Assembly (NCBI GenBank): GCA_964461045.1
Contig: CAYWSJ010000002.1
Coordinates: forward strand, 25,864-89,863
Origin: JAGXLC01 sp964461045
Lineage (GTDB): Bacteria; Bacteroidota; Bacteroidia; Bacteroidales; UBA12077
Length of the DNA stretch: 64,000 nt
Direction: 5' to 3'
Within the stretch, counting starts at the first letter, position 1. The number at the start of each line of letters is the position of its first letter. Below the pieces are notes generated by a model that did not search any database, was not told the origin of the DNA, and saw only the letters and a program-made list of their open reading frames with translations. This document shows, piece by piece, positions 35,376-43,742 of the stretch. Both the position numbers and the translations under genes were made by a program.

Positions 35376-37694
35376 ATGAACAAGATACTAATCTATTCAA
35401 CTTTATTATTCTGGATTATCAACTTGCAGATTCACTCAGGAATTTGCCAGCAAAATACAGAAAACCTGGATAGTCTGCTGTTAAAAGTACAGGAAAACAA
35501 GGAGAATGAACCTGCTGTTTTAGAAGGGTTGGCTCAAAGATATCTTGAAATTGATCCACAAAAAGCAATAAAATATGCCAGGAAATATTTGTCTGTTTAT
35601 AAAAATGATTCTGCTGTTCATAAAAACCGCATCCTTAGCTTAATGGGAGAAGCCTATAATCAGTTGGGAAAATACGACAGTTCACTTACATATTATTATA
35701 AATGCTTGTCTTCTTATAAAGCCGGTGAAAAAAATACCGAAAAAGCAAATATCTATCACAAGATGGGTGTGGTCTATTATAACCTGAAGAATGATGAAAA
35801 AGCAATTGATTATTTTAAAAAATCACTTGAGATGAATGTTGAGTTGTCCGATACAGTTGGAATTTCAAGATCTCTGAACAGCATCTCCGGTATATATTTT
35901 TCTGAAAACAAATTAAACAAAACACAACGATATCTTGAAAGGTCACTTGAGCTTAGCAAGCAAATAAAAGATACAACAACTATAGTTTCTATTTTAAATA
36001 ATTTAGGGCTTGTTGCAAAAAAAAGAGGAGAGTACGATAAAGCTCTTGAGTATTATAGTCGTTCAATTAACCTTAAAAAGCAGATAAATGATCAGAATGG
36101 TATATCTTATTCTTTATTGAACATTGGAGACCTTTATGCTGAGCAGGGAAAATATTCTCTTGCTTTATCAAATTATAATCGTGGGTTTAAAATTGCTAAA
36201 AATCAGGAAATTAAAAAGCTTGAAAGCCTTTACCTGGAAGCACTGTCTGATAACTATAAGAAAATGGGGAACATTTCAAAGGCTTACGAATTCCTGCAAA
36301 AACATCTAGAGGTTAGAGAAGAACTACTTAATGAAAGAAACCAGGAGAAAATTGCTGAATTGGAAACACGCTTTCAATTAAAACAAAAAGAAAATGAAAT
36401 AGAGATTCTATCTAAAGAAAGAGCTTTACAGGAGGCTAATCTGAAAAAACAGAAACTCATAAAAAATATCATTATCGGAGTTTTTGCTTTTTTATTGGTT
36501 TTGGTTATTCTTCTATACAGGTCAGTGGCCAATAAGCGAAAAACGAACAGCATCCTGAGAGATAAAAATGAAGAAATTGAAGTCCAGTCAAAAATACTGG
36601 CAGAAAAGAATGAAGAACTTAATAAATTATCTTTGGTTGCAAGGGAAACGGATAATGTGATACTCATTACTAATTCTTCCGGAATTATTGAATGGGGAAA
36701 TGATGCCATAACAAGACTGTATGGTATTGATATTATTCAGGTTAAAGGGAAGAATATATTTAAGACAAGCACATGTGAAGATATTAACAACATAAAGACA
36801 AAACTTTTTCAATTCAAAAAAAGTATAAGCTACGAGTCTTATATTAAATCCGGGGGTAAAATATTTTACCAGCAATCTACCATGACACCTATACTGGATT
36901 CGAATGGGGAAATTGATAAGATAATTGTAGTAGATTCTGACATAACCTCTCAGAAAGAGGTTGAAAAAGAATTAAAGGAGAAAAGAGCAGAATTAGAAAA
37001 GGCTAATGCAACCAAAGATAGATTTTTTTCAATTATTGCGCATGATCTGAAAAATCCATTTAATTCACTTTTAGGTTTTTCTGAAATGATTGTGAATAAG
37101 AGAGATAAGTTAAGTGAGAAAAAGATTAAGTCTTTTGAAGAGGGAATTTACAACCTTAGTAAACAGGGTTATGATTTGCTTTCAAATCTTCTTGAATGGT
37201 CTCGGGCACAGTTGAACCGAATTGAAATGGAAGTAAATACCCTTAATCTGAAAAAACAAGTTGATTATGTTATTGGTCTGAATGAATCAAGAGCGAAGGA
37301 AAAAGAAATAGAAATTAAAACAGAAATACCTCAGAATCTGTTAATAAAAGCAGATGAAAACATGCTTCGGACTGTTTTAAGAAATTTGATAAGCAATGCA
37401 ATTAAATTTACAAGGCCCGGAGGTTGTGTCCAGATAGAGGCTTATTCAAAAAACAAGACCGTTTACATTGAAATAATTGATAATGGGGTGGGAATTCCTG
37501 ATAATAAACTTGATATAATATTTAACCTGGATGAGTCCTACCGTACCGAAGGAACCAATAAAGAAAAAGGTACTGGTCTGGGCTTAATTCTTTGTAAAGA
37601 ATTCATTGACAAACATAACGGGAACATTAGCGTACAAAGTGAAGTAGGCAATGGTACACGTTTCACAGTTCTTTTTCCGGGAGATAGCAATTAA
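35376..37694 (+). CDS. TPR sensor histidine kinase 4 (PAS, no receiver)
   Basis: The 772-aa protein starts with a signal peptide (about 4-24). About seven TPR repeats follow (roughly 35-330; for example YDKALEYYSRSINL and YNLKNDEKAIDYFKKSL), then a helical linker and a TM helix (362-384). The cytosolic half has PAS (about 415-530), HisKA with H556 in IIAHDLKNPF, and HATPase with NLISNAIKFT, DNGVGI and GTGLGLIL. The extracytoplasmic TPR array suggests protein-protein sensing. The output half clearly belongs to the same family as the propeller kinases, so a different sensor has been joined to a shared transmitter. It is 56 bp behind kinase 3. Confidence 0.93.
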   Translation: MNKILIYSTLLFWIINLQIHSGICQQNTENLDSLLLKVQENKENEPAVLEGLAQRYLEIDPQKAIKYARKYLSVYKNDSAVHKNRILSLMGEAYNQLGKYDSSLTYYYKCLSSYKAGEKNTEKANIYHKMGVVYYNLKNDEKAIDYFKKSLEMNVELSDTVGISRSLNSISGIYFSENKLNKTQRYLERSLELSKQIKDTTTIVSILNNLGLVAKKRGEYDKALEYYSRSINLKKQINDQNGISYSLLNIGDLYAEQGKYSLALSNYNRGFKIAKNQEIKKLESLYLEALSDNYKKMGNISKAYEFLQKHLEVREELLNERNQEKIAELETRFQLKQKENEIEILSKERALQEANLKKQKLIKNIIIGVFAFLLVLVILLYRSVANKRKTNSILRDKNEEIEVQSKILAEKNEELNKLSLVARETDNVILITNSSGIIEWGNDAITRLYGIDIIQVKGKNIFKTSTCEDINNIKTKLFQFKKSISYESYIKSGGKIFYQQSTMTPILDSNGEIDKIIVVDSDITSQKEVEKELKEKRAELEKANATKDRFFSIIAHDLKNPFNSLLGFSEMIVNKRDKLSEKKIKSFEEGIYNLSKQGYDLLSNLLEWSRAQLNRIEMEVNTLNLKKQVDYVIGLNESRAKEKEIEIKTEIPQNLLIKADENMLRTVLRNLISNAIKFTRPGGCVQIEAYSKNKTVYIEIIDNGVGIPDNKLDIIFNLDESYRTEGTNKEKGTGLGLILCKEFIDKHNGNISVQSEVGNGTRFTVLFPGDSN

Positions 37695-37753
37695 TATTTT
37701 TAATTTCTAACATTTCATCTCTTTTTCCGTTTTAATCATTAGAAGTTTTTTTT

Positions 37754-39499
37754 ATGGGTTTTACAGATGGTTTTTTAACTCAGTGCAGAAAGGGAGTCTT
37801 TCAAATTGTTTTTGGAAAACAAGATGTGAATTTCTACAAGGAAAACGTTAGGAAATCACTAACTGTATTGTTATTTGGTGTCTTGGGAATCATTTTTATG
37901 ATTATCTTCGGTATTCAGGAACTAAATACACACAGACCGGTATTAGGGCTTATTGTATTATCTTATGGAGGATTTGTAGTGCTAAACCTGCTATACCTCA
38001 TTAAAAGCAAGAATTATAAATTTTCAAGCTGGATTTTGGTATTTCTCATTTTTTCACTTAGCCTGCTGCTTTTGTTTCTTGGCAAAACTCAATCAAGGCT
38101 TATATGGTATTATGTTTTTCCCCTCACTTCCTATTTTGTTCTGGGAATCAGATATGGGTTTATCGTCAATTTGGTTTTATTAATAATCACCTCATTTTTC
38201 CTGTGGTATCCAACTCCCTCAATGCCACTCTACTTACATGGCTTTCGCATAAGGTTTTTGGCCTCATATATTGCTGTATCAGGACTAGCGCACCTGTATG
38301 AATTCATACGTCAGAGAACCTATCAATCTCTGATTTCAGCTAATCAGGAAAAGACTGATTATATAAATCAAACTTTGAAGCAAAAAGAAGATATCAGACA
38401 ACAATCGCAAAAGCTGGAGATTATTAACGAGGAGTTGAGAAAGCTTTCTGCTGTTGTTAGAGAAACTCACAATGCAATTATTATAATGAGCAGAAATGGA
38501 AACATTGAATGGGTTAATCCTGCTTTTAAACGTTTGTATGGATATTCATACACCGAGTTAATAAACAAGTATGGAGAAGATATCATTCATGCAGGTTTTA
38601 ACAAACACCTTGCGGAAAAAGCTAATGAGGCAATTCATACAAAAAGTTCGTTAACATTTGAGTCACTCGCAGAAACAAAAAATGGATATTTATTGGAGAT
38701 ACAAACAACCCTGACTCCTGTTATCGATATTCAAAATAAAGTAACGCGGTTAATAGCTTTAGATACTGATATAAGCCAATTGAAAAATGCAGAAAAAGAA
38801 CTTAAAAAACTTATTGCCACAAGGGACAAGTTTTTCTCAATTATTGCACATGACCTGAAAAATCCTTTTAACTCGCTTATGGGTATTTCTCAGCTACTTA
38901 TGGAAAAATCAGATACTTATGATATTGAGAAGATCCAGATGTTCCATAAGAATTTATATTCCGTATCAAAAAGAGGATATGACCTTTTGAATAACCTCCT
39001 TGACTGGTCCAGGTCACAGACCGGCAGACTTAGCCTGAACATAGAAAATATCCGGATAAGGGATATTGTTAAGGAAAATATTAGATTGTTAATATCAAAT
39101 GCTGAAAGCAAAAACCTGGAAATTGAAAATAATATTCCTGAAAATCTATTTGTTAAAGCAGATATTAATTCAGTTAGTACTGTATTCAGGAATTTATTGT
39201 CGAATGCCATCAAATATAGTTTTGATAGCGGAACCATCGCAATTGATGCAGAAGAGAAGGACAATTATAGCTACATTTCAGTGACTGATAGTGGACAGGG
39301 TATTGATCCGGAAAATATTCCCAGGTTATTTAAAATTGATGAAGGTTTTTCTACCAAAGGAACACAAAAAGAAGAAGGGACAGGCTTAGGTTTGATAATA
39401 TGTAAAGAATTCATTGAAAAGAACGGAGGAACGATTTCTGTGAATAGTAAAAAAGGAGAAGGGAGTAGTTTTACCATTTCCCTTCCAAAGGCTGGTTAA
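37754..39499 (+). CDS. Multi-pass membrane sensor histidine kinase 5 (PAS, no receiver)
   Basis: The 581-aa protein has about six hydrophobic helices in residues 30-195 in place of a periplasmic domain, resembling 6TM sensor modules. A coiled coil (NQTLKQKEDIRQQSQKLE) leads to PAS (about 228-340), HisKA with H366 in IIAHDLKNPF, and HATPase with NLLSNAIKYS, DSGQGI and GTGLGLII. The transmitter matches that of kinases 1-4. It may sense a membrane-associated or small hydrophobic cue; none is known. It lies 59 bp behind kinase 4. Its stop codon overlaps by 3 bp the stop of the convergent CHU_C gene, so the kinase array ends sharply here. Confidence 0.92.
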   Translation: MGFTDGFLTQCRKGVFQIVFGKQDVNFYKENVRKSLTVLLFGVLGIIFMIIFGIQELNTHRPVLGLIVLSYGGFVVLNLLYLIKSKNYKFSSWILVFLIFSLSLLLLFLGKTQSRLIWYYVFPLTSYFVLGIRYGFIVNLVLLIITSFFLWYPTPSMPLYLHGFRIRFLASYIAVSGLAHLYEFIRQRTYQSLISANQEKTDYINQTLKQKEDIRQQSQKLEIINEELRKLSAVVRETHNAIIIMSRNGNIEWVNPAFKRLYGYSYTELINKYGEDIIHAGFNKHLAEKANEAIHTKSSLTFESLAETKNGYLLEIQTTLTPVIDIQNKVTRLIALDTDISQLKNAEKELKKLIATRDKFFSIIAHDLKNPFNSLMGISQLLMEKSDTYDIEKIQMFHKNLYSVSKRGYDLLNNLLDWSRSQTGRLSLNIENIRIRDIVKENIRLLISNAESKNLEIENNIPENLFVKADINSVSTVFRNLLSNAIKYSFDSGTIAIDAEEKDNYSYISVTDSGQGIDPENIPRLFKIDEGFSTKGTQKEEGTGLGLIICKEFIEKNGGTISVNSKKGEGSSFTISLPKAG

Positions 39500-41010
39500 G
39501 GATATAAAACCGTTATTTTTCCTCTTCTCTCGATCATCTGATGTTCAGGGTTGTTCACCTTCAGGTAATAAATATAAGTACCGCCGGGAGCCTTCCCTTT
39601 ACCCTCTATAAGTCCGTGCCACGAGTCCTCAGGGGATTTTGTCTCATAAACTTTTATTCCTCTTCGGTTGTATATAATTAAATGATAGGTGCTGGGCAAA
39701 AAAGAAACATAGGGTCTGAATTTGTCATTGAGACCGTCTCCGTTTGGTGTAAAAGCATTAGGTACAAATATTTCGGGTTGAATATATAAACACTTTTTGT
39801 TAGATTTTACTAATGCAGAGTGGTTTGTAGCAGTTATTTCTGTATTTATGTAATAACAGAAGCGGCCACTGGAATCTCTTCCCCTGAAGAAATCCAGGTC
39901 ATTATCGTAATATGAACCTGAATATGTGCTCTGAAGGTAATTAAACAAATTATTGCCTATTTTTCTGAATACTTTATACTCTTTTGTTTGGTAATGAGTT
40001 CCTTTAACTTGATTCCAACTAATTTTATTAGTCATATCATTGTTTTCTGCATTTAGCAAAATATTATGAAGTGTATCTGAGCGGGTAGTGAGATCACCGC
40101 ACTGATTGACAGACACTACCTGGTAATAATTTACAGCTTTATCAGGATTAACCTGCTGGTCTTCATAGTTCAGGGTGAAGCTTGTTGTCTTGAATTTTTT
40201 GATAGTATCATAAGTTCCGTTATATGAACTTCCACGTAAAAGATAATATCTGTTAAGTTCAGAATTTGATGCAACAGAATATTTTAAATCTACGGTATTA
40301 TTGTTCGTTTTGATATAATCAGTATGGATATAATCCGGATTATAAGGCATGCGGGTTTCCACAATTACCCTGTTTGACATTGATTTAATGCCGGTATCAA
40401 CCTGCCTTACAGACTCTACATAATATTTATAGATATGGTTATAGAAAACATCAGTGTCGGTGAAGGATGTATCCCCTGTAGTTGCTATTTTCTGGTAGAT
40501 ACTACCGTCTGTACTTTTCCAGATGTTGTAATGTTTTATATGTATTGTATCGTTGAAGTTGTTATCGTTAAGTGGAGTAGGAGGTATGTATCTCGACCAG
40601 TTTAAGCTGTTGCTTTTTCTGCAGGTATCAAACTGTGCGGTGGTTAAGATAGTATTAAACTTGTTACTGGCCGGTATATTCCCTGAAAGGTTAGGCTTAA
40701 CCCTGTAGGCCCTGATCTGATTGTTTGCATCAGAAGTATTATCAATCCATGTTTTTATACTTGTATCAGTTATAATATGTCTTGGCACAAAGTCTTCTAC
40801 ATTATAAAAACTATCTCTTTCAATTTGAATATCAAACTCTATGGTATCAGTAAGTTTCCACTTAAGCTGGACATCACCTGCTTCATTGATAATAGTTGCA
40901 TTAAGAAGTTCAGGAGGAGAAATATCTTCCTGCCCGGAAGAAATTTTGCTTTTAAGCATAAAAATGCACATAAAAGCTAATATACCAGGTATTATATGAA
41001 TCTTTTTCAT
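39496..41010 (-). CDS. Secreted T9SS type-B sorting-domain (CHU_C) protein
   Basis: The protein has 504 aa with a signal peptide (about 7-26), followed by fibronectin-III-like repeats (about 30-400; segments such as NATIINEAGDVQLKW and SLNWSRYIPP). The C-terminal domain (about 418-504) opens with FVPNAFTPNGDGLNDKF and ends ITVLYP, the gliding-motility-associated (type B) sorting signal recognised by the type IX secretion system. It should be exported to the surface, and its cargo function is unknown. It overlaps the end of the last kinase and is followed by the M16 genes on the same strand. T9SS genes themselves are not in this window. Confidence 0.9.
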   Translation of the reverse strand: MKKIHIIPGILAFMCIFMLKSKISSGQEDISPPELLNATIINEAGDVQLKWKLTDTIEFDIQIERDSFYNVEDFVPRHIITDTSIKTWIDNTSDANNQIRAYRVKPNLSGNIPASNKFNTILTTAQFDTCRKSNSLNWSRYIPPTPLNDNNFNDTIHIKHYNIWKSTDGSIYQKIATTGDTSFTDTDVFYNHIYKYYVESVRQVDTGIKSMSNRVIVETRMPYNPDYIHTDYIKTNNNTVDLKYSVASNSELNRYYLLRGSSYNGTYDTIKKFKTTSFTLNYEDQQVNPDKAVNYYQVVSVNQCGDLTTRSDTLHNILLNAENNDMTNKISWNQVKGTHYQTKEYKVFRKIGNNLFNYLQSTYSGSYYDNDLDFFRGRDSSGRFCYYINTEITATNHSALVKSNKKCLYIQPEIFVPNAFTPNGDGLNDKFRPYVSFLPSTYHLIIYNRRGIKVYETKSPEDSWHGLIEGKGKAPGGTYIYYLKVNNPEHQMIERRGKITVLYP

Positions 41011-41028
41011 TTATTTATTTTAGTAAAA

Positions 41029-42315
41029 TTATTCACATGTTCCGGCAATAGAATGAATCAGTTCATCCTCATTCAGATATTTATTTGCTATTTCCAGCAA
41101 ATCATCTTGTTTGATATTGTTAATGGTTTCTATCATATTCTGAAAATACCTTTCATCAAGCTTGTGTTCAACAAGGTTTATATATGTTGAAGAAAGGGGG
41201 AGCAAACCATCAAATGATTTTAGCATGTCTCCCATCATATAGTTTTTCACCATTTGTAACTCTTTTCCGGGCACTTTTTCTGTTTTTAAACGTTTGATCT
41301 CTTCATAAATTGCCTCAATGGATGCCCGGCAAACTTTTGAACCAACCTCAGATACTATAAGAAGATAACCTTCATTCACTAATGAAATAATTATGGCATT
41401 CACTCCATAAGTATATCCCTTTTCTTCTCTAAGATTCTTCATTAAACGGGAGCCAAAATATCCTCCTAAAATAGTTGTAAGTACATTCATTCCTGCGAAA
41501 TCAGGGTGGTGTTGGTTAAATAACCTTTTCCCAACTCTTATTGCAGATTGAACGGCCTCTTTTTTTGGCGTGAAAATTTCTTTTTTGTCTGTTGGCTCAG
41601 GAGTAAATTCAGGGATTTTTTTTACCTGGTTACTCTGCCAGCCATTACCAAAAAATTTTTCCAGAAGATTATGAGTTCCGTTTTTTATTTTACCTGAAAC
41701 AATGATATTGCAATTTTGCGGTGTATAATAATTTCCGTGGAAGTTTCTAAGGTCTTCAGGATTTAAGTACTCATGGTCTTCATAATTCAGGACTTTTCCA
41801 TACGGGTGCTCTTTCCCAAACAAAGCTTCATTAAAATGAATTCTGGATAAATTACTTACCTTGGAACGGTCCAGTTTAAACTGTTGTTTTTTGTTTTCTA
41901 TATAAATTTTATATTCTTTTTCTGGGAAAATTGGAGACTTAACAATTTCGGAAAGAACAGGGAGCAACTTTTCCAGGTTTTTATTAAGACAGAGCATACT
42001 TATTCTGGCAGTATCTTTATTAGTTCCGGTTTTAAAAAAAGCCCCATAATAATCCATTACTTCTGCAATCTCTTCACTGGTATAGTTTATGGTTCCCTCA
42101 TTCAGCATTTCATTTGTGGCGGTAGCAACAAGAGGTTTCGGCTGAAACCAGTTTCCTGCCCTGAATAAAAAGTCTATTTTGATAACATCTTCATTGCCTT
42201 TCTCTATTTCAAATACAGGAATATTATTGGTTAAACGAGTTTTGTTAGCTGTGGGAAGCGGTGCTTCAGTTATGGTTTTGCTTTCAGGGAACTTGCTTCT
42301 GTCAGGTTTTTTCAT
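41029..42315 (-). CDS. M16-family peptidase-like protein lacking the zinc motif
   Basis: The protein has 428 aa, started at the ATG at 42315 (MKKPDRSKF); 13 further codons to 42354 overlap the upstream M16 gene and look artefactual. The M16 fold is clear (FRAGNWFQPKP, GSRLMKNLREEKGYTYGVNA), but the zinc-binding HxxEH is replaced by NEMLNEG near residue 84. It is therefore the noncatalytic partner of the HxxEH protein encoded immediately upstream, as in mitochondrial processing peptidase or bacterial PqqF/YmxG-like heterodimers. No signal peptide is visible. The spacing to the upstream gene is 5 bp. Confidence 0.88.
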   Translation of the reverse strand: MKKPDRSKFPESKTITEAPLPTANKTRLTNNIPVFEIEKGNEDVIKIDFLFRAGNWFQPKPLVATATNEMLNEGTINYTSEEIAEVMDYYGAFFKTGTNKDTARISMLCLNKNLEKLLPVLSEIVKSPIFPEKEYKIYIENKKQQFKLDRSKVSNLSRIHFNEALFGKEHPYGKVLNYEDHEYLNPEDLRNFHGNYYTPQNCNIIVSGKIKNGTHNLLEKFFGNGWQSNQVKKIPEFTPEPTDKKEIFTPKKEAVQSAIRVGKRLFNQHHPDFAGMNVLTTILGGYFGSRLMKNLREEKGYTYGVNAIIISLVNEGYLLIVSEVGSKVCRASIEAIYEEIKRLKTEKVPGKELQMVKNYMMGDMLKSFDGLLPLSSTYINLVEHKLDERYFQNMIETINNIKQDDLLEIANKYLNEDELIHSIAGTCE

Positions 42316-42320
42316 GGTTA

Positions 42321-43559
42321 TTATTTTTTTGAGTAATAATAAAGAGTGGAACAATTGTTTTCTTTCAGTATCTTATTACTTACTGCCTGAATTTTTTCCG
42401 GAGTAACTTCTTTATATTTGTTAATTTCAGTATTTATGTTTTCAGCATCGTCTATCAGTTCATGGAATGCCAGGTTCATAGCATTATGCAGGGTGCTTGT
42501 TCTTGTAAATATTTTAATCGATTCAACCTTGTTTTGCACTTTTTCAAGTTCGCCATTAGCCGGAGGTTGCTGATTGAGTTTGTTTAGTTCATTCTGTAAT
42601 TCTTCTTCAGCCTTTTTCATGTCTGTTTTATCAGAGATGCTTCCGCTTATAATCAACAATCCTTCATCTATATCGCCTGTAATAAAAGCATCTATGGTAT
42701 TAAAGACATTCTTTTCTTTAACCAGTCGTTGATGAAGCCTTGAAGAATCGCCATTGGCCAAAAGGTCTGAGATCAGGTCTGTAGCATAAAAATCTTCATT
42801 TTTCCTGTCACACATGTGATAGGCTTTATAAATGGTGTCATGAGGAACTTCCCTGTAAACTTCTTTCTTCCTGGGCTCTTTCTGTTCAGGCTCCCGGGGA
42901 ATTTTTTTGTCTGCTAGTTTACGGCTGGGAATATCTCCAAACCATTTTTCTGTTAATTCTTTAATTTCTTCTTTTGTTACGTTCCCGGCTACCGTTAGTA
43001 TGGCATTATTAGGAGCATAATGTTCGTAAAAGAATTTTTTAATTTCTTGAAATGTAGCCTTTTTTATATGCGAGGGTTCTTTCCCTATGGTCGGCCATTG
43101 GTAAGGATGCTTTTTATAGGCCAGGGATCTCAGAATTTTGAATGCATCTCCATAAGGTTGATTAAGATATCGCTGGTTAAACTCCTCAATAACTACATTC
43201 TTCTGAATTTCAATTTTTTCTTCGGTAAGAGCCAATTCAAGCATTCTGTCTGATTCAAGCCAGAACCCTGTCTCTATATTTTCTTTGGGTAGTGAAAGGT
43301 AATAGTTTGTAATATCATTGTTTGTAAAAGCATTATTGTCACCCCCAACCATTTGCAGTGGAGTATCATAAACAGGTATGTTTTTTGAGCCTTCGAACAT
43401 CAGGTGCTCAAAGAGATGTGCAAAACCGGTTCTTTCCGGATTTTCATGCTTTGCACCCACATTATACACAATATTAATTGTTACAATTGGCGTAGTCTTG
43501 TCCTGATTTACAATTACTCTCAGACCATTATCAAGTGTGAATTTTTCAAAATAAACCAT
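42321..43559 (-). CDS. M16-family zinc peptidase (catalytic subunit)
   Basis: The 412-aa protein has the inverted zinc motif HLFEH (H48, E51, H52) and a third glutamate ligand about 77 residues later in VVIEEF (E124/E125). Other family features are VYNVGAKHENPERTGFAHL and the second-domain YKAYHMC segment. Length suits a bacterial M16B subunit, which pairs with an inactive partner such as the gene 5 bp downstream. It should degrade peptides in a closed chamber. A consensus-like promoter lies at 43578-43608. Confidence 0.94.
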   Translation of the reverse strand: MVYFEKFTLDNGLRVIVNQDKTTPIVTINIVYNVGAKHENPERTGFAHLFEHLMFEGSKNIPVYDTPLQMVGGDNNAFTNNDITNYYLSLPKENIETGFWLESDRMLELALTEEKIEIQKNVVIEEFNQRYLNQPYGDAFKILRSLAYKKHPYQWPTIGKEPSHIKKATFQEIKKFFYEHYAPNNAILTVAGNVTKEEIKELTEKWFGDIPSRKLADKKIPREPEQKEPRKKEVYREVPHDTIYKAYHMCDRKNEDFYATDLISDLLANGDSSRLHQRLVKEKNVFNTIDAFITGDIDEGLLIISGSISDKTDMKKAEEELQNELNKLNQQPPANGELEKVQNKVESIKIFTRTSTLHNAMNLAFHELIDDAENINTEINKYKEVTPEKIQAVSNKILKENNCSTLYYYSKK

Positions 43560-43577
43560 TTTGCTATATATTTTCTA

Positions 43578-43608
43578 CAAACATAATCAAACAGAAGTCA
43601 AATACAAT
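43578..43608 (-). promoter_or_regulatory. Candidate promoter for the M16 pair
   Basis: Read on the minus strand, TATGTTTG (43585-43578) matches TAnnTTTG. ATTG (43608-43605), 19 bp upstream, is a 3-of-4 match to the -33 element. The start codon of the catalytic M16 gene follows 18 bp downstream. Confidence 0.5.
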
Positions 43609-43726
43609 AACTTTTTTATGGCACTAAAAAGGCTCCTGGTTTCTAAATAAGAACAGTTGTGAAAAAACTATAAGCAAGGTGTTTAAAAAAAGTCATTAAA
43701 AATTACCTGATATTAAAATGAAATAT

Positions 43727-43734
43727 TAATTTTG
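43727..43734 (+). promoter_or_regulatory. Possible -7 element for the ClC gene
   Basis: TAATTTTG fits TAnnTTTG, but the ATG is only 8 bp further on and no TTTG is found 19-21 bp upstream. If it is used, the transcript would be almost leaderless. Confidence 0.28.
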
Positions 43735-43742
43735 CGGTCATT

